A stretch of DNA of 64,000 bases from JAMOAD01 sp023621955 (GTDB lineage: Bacteria; Acidobacteriota; Aminicenantia; JAMOAD01), in NCBI GenBank assembly GCA_035403085.1, contig DAONEM010000001.1:80852-144851 (forward strand), read 5' to 3'. The notes under the pieces are model-generated. The model had not been told where the DNA came from and searched no databases. It was given only the letters and a program-made list of their open reading frames with translations. How positions within the stretch are numbered: position 1 is the first letter of the stretch; each line of letters begins with the position of its first letter. This document shows, one piece after another, positions 60,225-64,000 of this stretch. The translations under genes and the position numbers were made by a program.

Positions 60225-61132
60225 GGCTCACCAAGGAACTCCTCTACGGGAAGATCATCCGAGGCTTTGAGGGAACCGACCCCGAACCTGTCGCGGAGAT
60301 GCTCAACGCGGTCCCCTACGGCGGAATCATCTTCTTTCGCAAGAACATCCTCAACTACAGCCACCTTGGGGAGTTCATCGCCCAGTTGAAGAGCCGCGTG
60401 GCGCGTCCCCTTCTCCTCTGCATCGACCAGGAGATGGGGGTGGTCAACCGGATTCGGGAGGGCCTCCCTCCCCTCCCGGGGGGTCGGGAGTTCGCCGCCT
60501 TGCCCAGAGAAGAGCGAAAGGAGTCCGCCGCAACCCTGGCAGAGAGGCTGGCGGAGGCGGGAATCAACGTCAACTTCGCCCCGGTCTGCGACATCCCCGC
60601 AAACCCAGAGGATTTTATCTACCGGCGGACCCTCGGGGATACCCCCGAAGAGGTCTGCCAGGCCCTGGAGGATTGGCTGGAGGGTTTTCGGAACTCCGGA
60701 ATCCTTTCGGTTCTCAAGCACTTCCCCGGACACGGCAACACCAAGACCGACTCCCACTTGGGCCTCCCGGTCAAGGAGACATCCTGGCAGGAGTGGTTGA
60801 GCAGGGACGCCCTCCCCTTCCTCCACGGCATGGAGCTTGGTGGAAGCGGCCTCATGTTGGCCCATATCCTCTACCCGAACATCGACGGTGAGCCCCTCCC
60901 CCTCTCGCCGGTCTTCCTCCGATACCTCCGGCACACCATGGGCTTTCGCGGCCCCCTCTTCACAGACGACTTGGAGATGGAGGGGTTCCTCTCCCTTCCC
61001 GACTGGCAGGAACGGTTCCACCGGCTTCTTGTGGGAACCGTCGACTACCTGATCCTCGGCAAGAACCTTCCCGGAAAGGTTGACGAGGTGAAGATCGTCG
61101 AGGAACTGCTCGCCACCTCCTCACTCTCTTGA
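60221..61132 (+). CDS. nagZ: Glycoside hydrolase family 3, NagZ-like beta-N-acetylhexosaminidase
   Basis: 303 residues. IDQEMGVVNRIREGLPPLPGG, FAPVCDI, and the NagZ loop KHFPGHGNTKTDSHLGLP with the Asp/His acid-base pair are present. The nucleophile Asp is in FTDDLEMEG near residue 250. It trims N-acetylglucosamine from peptidoglycan turnover products and lacks a signal peptide, so it is cytoplasmic. GTG start. Confidence 0.9.
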   Translation: MRLTKELLYGKIIRGFEGTDPEPVAEMLNAVPYGGIIFFRKNILNYSHLGEFIAQLKSRVARPLLLCIDQEMGVVNRIREGLPPLPGGREFAALPREERKESAATLAERLAEAGINVNFAPVCDIPANPEDFIYRRTLGDTPEEVCQALEDWLEGFRNSGILSVLKHFPGHGNTKTDSHLGLPVKETSWQEWLSRDALPFLHGMELGGSGLMLAHILYPNIDGEPLPLSPVFLRYLRHTMGFRGPLFTDDLEMEGFLSLPDWQERFHRLLVGTVDYLILGKNLPGKVDEVKIVEELLATSSLS

Positions 61133-61334
61133 ACTCGGGAGTCTGCTCTCTTCCTTCGGCCTGCGCGAGGAGCGTTCCGAAAGAGACAAGCCGCGGTAAG
61201 GCTCACAAGAGCTCACCTCCCTTCTCAACTCCTTCGAAAGCCTTGAAAAAACCTCCGGGCACCGAACTTTTCCGCCCCCCTCAACGTACCCCATAGAAGA
61301 AACGTCAAAATTTTGTTTCGAGCAGGAGGAACCG

Positions 61335-62090
61335 ATGCTCAAGAAGACCCTTTTAATCGTTCTCTTCATCCCTCTCTTTTTCAACTCCCTCTACTCCGCC
61401 GAGAACTCCAGAACAACCTCAAAGCGTCGACCCTTCCCCCAGACGACAGAGGTCTTCGTTGTGGGAGGAATCCATCAATCCCACGAGAGAGCGAAACTCT
61501 ACACATACCAGCGGATGGGCCAACTCGTCTCCGAACTCCGCCCTGAACTCCTCTGTGTGGAGGCTGAACAGAGGTACATCGACGATGGAAGCGACAGGGG
61601 AATGCCCTACGACTTCCAGAAGTTCATGGTTCCCCTGGCGAGAAAGCAGGGGATCCCCGTGGTCGGTATCGATTGGTGGGACGAAAAGAGGGGCGATACC
61701 TGGAAACAACTTCAGAAAGAGGCCTTCGCAGATCCGACGATCGCGCCGGAGACAGCGCTCCTGGGCGGGTTATTCCGGCTCCTGAACGGCTACTTTCAAG
61801 AGAGGGACTTCGCAGAGATCAACTCCCCGGAGATCACGGCCCTCTGGGAGGCCCAAAACGAAATGAAATACAAGGTTTTTCGGCAACACCCAAAGTACAA
61901 GGCCATCGACGAGTTTGAGAAAGATCGAAACAACCACATGGTCGAGAATATCCTCCAGGCGATCCGTCTCCATCCCGGTAAGAGGGTTCTTGTCGCCGTG
62001 GGGATCGACCATAAATACTATATTGAACGGGAACTACGCCGTCGGGGTATCCGAACCCTTCAGGTGGACGAAGTCATCTCGACCCGGTGA
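61335..62090 (+). CDS. Exported TraB/EreA-like (DUF5694-type) protein
   Basis: 251 residues. The signal peptide MLKKTLLIVLFIPLFFNSLYSA predicts export. VFVVGGIHQSH near residue 45, LLCVEAEQR near 80 and VAVGIDHKYYIERELRRRGI near 230 resemble the paired GxxH motifs and Glu of the TraB/TIKI/EreA metal-dependent superfamily. Enzymatic activity is not established. AGGAGG precedes the ATG. It follows a 200-base spacer in which I saw no feature. Confidence 0.65.
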   Translation: MLKKTLLIVLFIPLFFNSLYSAENSRTTSKRRPFPQTTEVFVVGGIHQSHERAKLYTYQRMGQLVSELRPELLCVEAEQRYIDDGSDRGMPYDFQKFMVPLARKQGIPVVGIDWWDEKRGDTWKQLQKEAFADPTIAPETALLGGLFRLLNGYFQERDFAEINSPEITALWEAQNEMKYKVFRQHPKYKAIDEFEKDRNNHMVENILQAIRLHPGKRVLVAVGIDHKYYIERELRRRGIRTLQVDEVISTR

Positions 62091-62181
62091 TACCCCGGCC
62101 ACATGGTCGGGCCTCGACCATTTCAGAGTCCGAAGGGACGTGTCTCCTACCGTGTTAGACCCGATAAACAGCGGTGACGCC

Positions 62182-63147
62182 TCAACTATAGTCTCCAGGC
62201 GATCCTCCGCCACCCTTCAGGTCAGCGGCCAGCCTGGCTACCGCCAGTTCTTTCGCCTTGGCCTCGACTTCCACCGTGAGCGGCCAACCCAACCACTGAC
62301 AGGGGAAATCCCGGGGGTCGATGTAGTCGTGGTGCCTCTGCGGCTTCGGCCCCTCCCAGCCTGCCAGGGGGCTTGAGATGTGAAAGATCGGCTCCGCCGG
62401 CCATGTCCTCCGGGCTCTCTCAGTGATCTCCTCAACACCCAGGCCGTCGGGCAGACAGCGGTGGTGATGCACGTCGTAAACCAACGGCACGCCTGTGTCG
62501 GCACAGACCGGCAGCAAGTCGGAGGGCGTGTAGACCTTGTCGTCGTTCTCCAGGGTGAGGCGCGACCGCACTGGCCCGGGAAGCCTTTGGATGTTCCTGC
62601 GCAGGGTTGACAAGGCTTTGGCCTTATCGCCATAGGCACCCCCACCGTGGAGGTTGATCGTTTCCGCGCCGACCCATTCCGCCACCTCCGCCTGATAGTC
62701 CAGTTCAGCAAGGGAGTGCGCCAGTGTCTTTGGGTTGGGGGAATTGATCACCACAAACTGGTCCGGATGGAGCGAGAGCCGCAGGTTGTTCGCCCGGGCG
62801 AAGACTCCGCACTCCCGAAAGCGCCCTACAATGTCCAAGCCGTCAGGAAGATCGGACATCCCGTATCCAACCTCGGGATGCGTCTTCACGGGAAGGATCC
62901 GGCTGTTGATACGGAAGGCGCCGATGCCGTGATCCGCACAGAATTTCAGCGCTGACTGCAGGGCTTCGGCATTGGCTCGACACAGATCGGCCAACCTCGC
63001 CAGTCTGACCGCCAGAGGCAAGCGTAGCATCGCCGTGGCCGTGGTCGTACGGAACTTGATCGGCTCCCGCGAGAACAGGCAACACAGGCCGAGCCGCAGA
63101 CCAGAGACGGTTTTATTCACTGAGGAGGCTCCGTATGTGAACACCAT
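62182..63147 (-). CDS. uvsE: UV damage endonuclease UvsE/UvdE
   Basis: 321 residues. GLRLGLCCLF, RLADLCRANAEALQSALKFCADHGIGAFRINSRILPV, LSLHPDQFVVINSP, VGAETINLHGGGAYGDK, LTLENDD and YDVHHHRC are the UVDE TIM-barrel motifs with metal-binding His/Glu. The enzyme nicks DNA 5' of UV dimers. ATG 63147 is preferred; TTG 63177 is the outer limit. It is flanked by AT-rich DNA and has codon use (many CGC/GCC) that seems unlike its neighbours, so it may be acquired. Confidence 0.88.
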   Translation of the reverse strand: MVFTYGASSVNKTVSGLRLGLCCLFSREPIKFRTTTATAMLRLPLAVRLARLADLCRANAEALQSALKFCADHGIGAFRINSRILPVKTHPEVGYGMSDLPDGLDIVGRFRECGVFARANNLRLSLHPDQFVVINSPNPKTLAHSLAELDYQAEVAEWVGAETINLHGGGAYGDKAKALSTLRRNIQRLPGPVRSRLTLENDDKVYTPSDLLPVCADTGVPLVYDVHHHRCLPDGLGVEEITERARRTWPAEPIFHISSPLAGWEGPKPQRHHDYIDPRDFPCQWLGWPLTVEVEAKAKELAVARLAADLKGGGGSPGDYS

Positions 63148-63177
63148 TTTGGTACACAGCTGAATGTGGTCTCCCAA

Positions 63178-63449
63178 TACACCGTTCTTTGCTCGCCTCT
63201 TTGGATCTCGCCCATTATCCCCTCTTCAAACCAATGACTGCCTTTAATAAGAAATGTGCGAAAAAGATTTGACGCTACAATGTTCTACCATACTTTCTTT
63301 CCCTAAGGCATTATACAAAGTTCTAAAAGCCCTCATTCTGTAGCAGAGAACAAAAAGCCGACTGATAGATAGGAGAAAACCTTAGATCTCATACGAAAGG
63401 CTACCTCAGAGATACGGGATTACATCCTTTTTCTAAATAGAATAGCCGT
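63178..63449. other. AT-rich intergenic stretch
   Basis: About 270 bases with clearly lower GC than the neighbours and no gene seen on either strand. It separates the uvsE gene from the AbiEii-like gene, which fits a junction of foreign DNA. Confidence 0.5.
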
Positions 63450-63998
63450 TTAAAACCCTAGTGTTTCCCAGTACCCTCTGACCTTCTCCACCGCTTCCCG
63501 AAGAGAGACATTATAACCAAGTTCATGAATCATCACTTCGAAGGGTCTTTTCCAAATCTCTGGGGGATCGGGTATCAGAGTCGGCAAGGGATGGGTTCCT
63601 CTCCTGTCGAAAGTCTGGCGGAGAGCGGCCACTACAATCTCGGTATCTAGAGCCCCTGTCTCCAAAATCAAAACCAAATCCACCAGATCCTTGACCCTGG
63701 AGTTGGTTCTCTCTCTCGGTAGTGTATAGGCATGCAGTTTCTCGGCGAATTGTTGTTCCTTAGAGATTAGAGGAATCTCTGGAGGAGCAAACCCCGCAAA
63801 ACCGAGCCAATCAGCGGCAACGATCTTTTCATGCGGCGCCAACCACACATCTCCGAAAGCCACATCCACATCGAACTTGATAAAGACACGCCCTGCCAAA
63901 TTGGCTTCAACCGGAAATCTGTATCCCCCGTAAGGTGCATTTTCCAGATTCAAAACCGCCTGCCCAACTGTGAACACAAAAAAGTCATCCAGAGACGA
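63450..63998 (-). CDS. AbiEii/AbiGii-type nucleotidyltransferase toxin, C-terminal part
   Basis: The frame is open to the right edge, so the gene start lies outside. The visible 182 residues begin SLDDFFVFTVGQAVLNL and continue APYGGYRFPVEANLAGRVFIKFDVDVAFGD, a stretch diagnostic for AbiEii-like proteins. Further on, ISKEQQFAEKLHAYT and SRVKDLVDLVLILE follow, the usual helical C-terminus. AbiEii toxins transfer nucleotides to tRNA acceptor ends and act in phage defence with an AbiEi antitoxin, which would lie beyond the right edge. GTG 63977 is an internal codon, not the start. Confidence 0.82.
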   Translation of the reverse strand, partial: SSLDDFFVFTVGQAVLNLENAPYGGYRFPVEANLAGRVFIKFDVDVAFGDVWLAPHEKIVAADWLGFAGFAPPEIPLISKEQQFAEKLHAYTLPRERTNSRVKDLVDLVLILETGALDTEIVVAALRQTFDRRGTHPLPTLIPDPPEIWKRPFEVMIHELGYNVSLREAVEKVRGYWETLGF

Positions 63999-64000
63999 AG

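Noticed and set aside
1..64000. CRISPR arrays, IS elements, integrases
   Set aside because: No regular repeat-spacer array, terminal repeats with a transposase, or recombinase gene was found on either strand.

Overview
The window is about 64 kb of a bacterial chromosome at medium-high GC. It is densely coded, with many 1-4 base start/stop overlaps. It carries three 100-N scaffold joins, so it is a draft or metagenome assembly. A TonB-family protein, a LolB-like module and lipid/cell-wall genes point to a diderm. An acyl-CoA dehydrogenase with a ferredoxin-fused electron transfer flavoprotein suggests an anaerobic or syntrophic energy metabolism. An uncultured lineage near Aminicenantes/Acidobacteriota would fit, but this is a low-confidence guess; no rRNA is present. 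No IS element, transposase, integrase or CRISPR array was seen.

Layout, left part (0-17 kb): the end of a TonB-like protein, an RNA m5U methyltransferase, a heterodimeric ABC exporter with one degenerate ATP site, a sugar-nucleotide SDR enzyme on the other strand, two MacB-type permeases, a purine permease with a thioredoxin-like lipid/periplasmic protein, an unknown protein, an acyl-CoA synthetase, a TrkH/TrkA potassium system, CoaE and a UDP-sugar epimerase. Two of the joins cut trkH and the coaE/epimerase pair.

The 1.1 kb gene-free stretch at 17.0-18.15 kb holds the most notable site. A 28-bp sequence at 17422-17449 has the arm-spacer-arm structure of a XerCD dif site, so this is probably the replication terminus. 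Most genes left of it lie on the + strand. Most genes on its right lie on the - strand, including a ribosomal-protein/replication operon. That is the expected convergence of two replichores. The stretch also holds a pair of inverted 16-mers, two helically phased DnaA-box-like 9-mers and a row of small hairpins.

Right part (18-64 kb): an acyltransferase; a coupled operon of DUF401 permease, AlaX editing protein, ParB-like protein and spore-photoproduct-lyase-like radical SAM enzyme; a long minus-strand operon (TPR/LolB-like, ispE, tRNA-Gln, prs, rplY, pth, rpsF, rpsR, rplI, dnaB, uvrA paralog); rpmE-prfA-prmC; an HD-GYP response regulator; truB-recD2; pgsA-DUF89-exported protein; a Rel-type (p)ppGpp synthetase with a decayed hydrolase half; an acyl-CoA dehydrogenase-etfB-etfA-dehydrogenase operon; cheX-zinc ribbon-tatA-tatC behind a chemoreceptor; asnS-rimO-pgpA-cinA-folK; rnr-nagZ; an exported TraB/EreA-like protein; and at the right edge a UV-damage endonuclease and part of an AbiEii-type toxin, which look like accessory DNA.

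Promoters of the TTGACA-17-TATAAT kind are easy to see. Several lie so close to the start codon that the messenger would have little or no leader. I saw no convincing intrinsic terminators.
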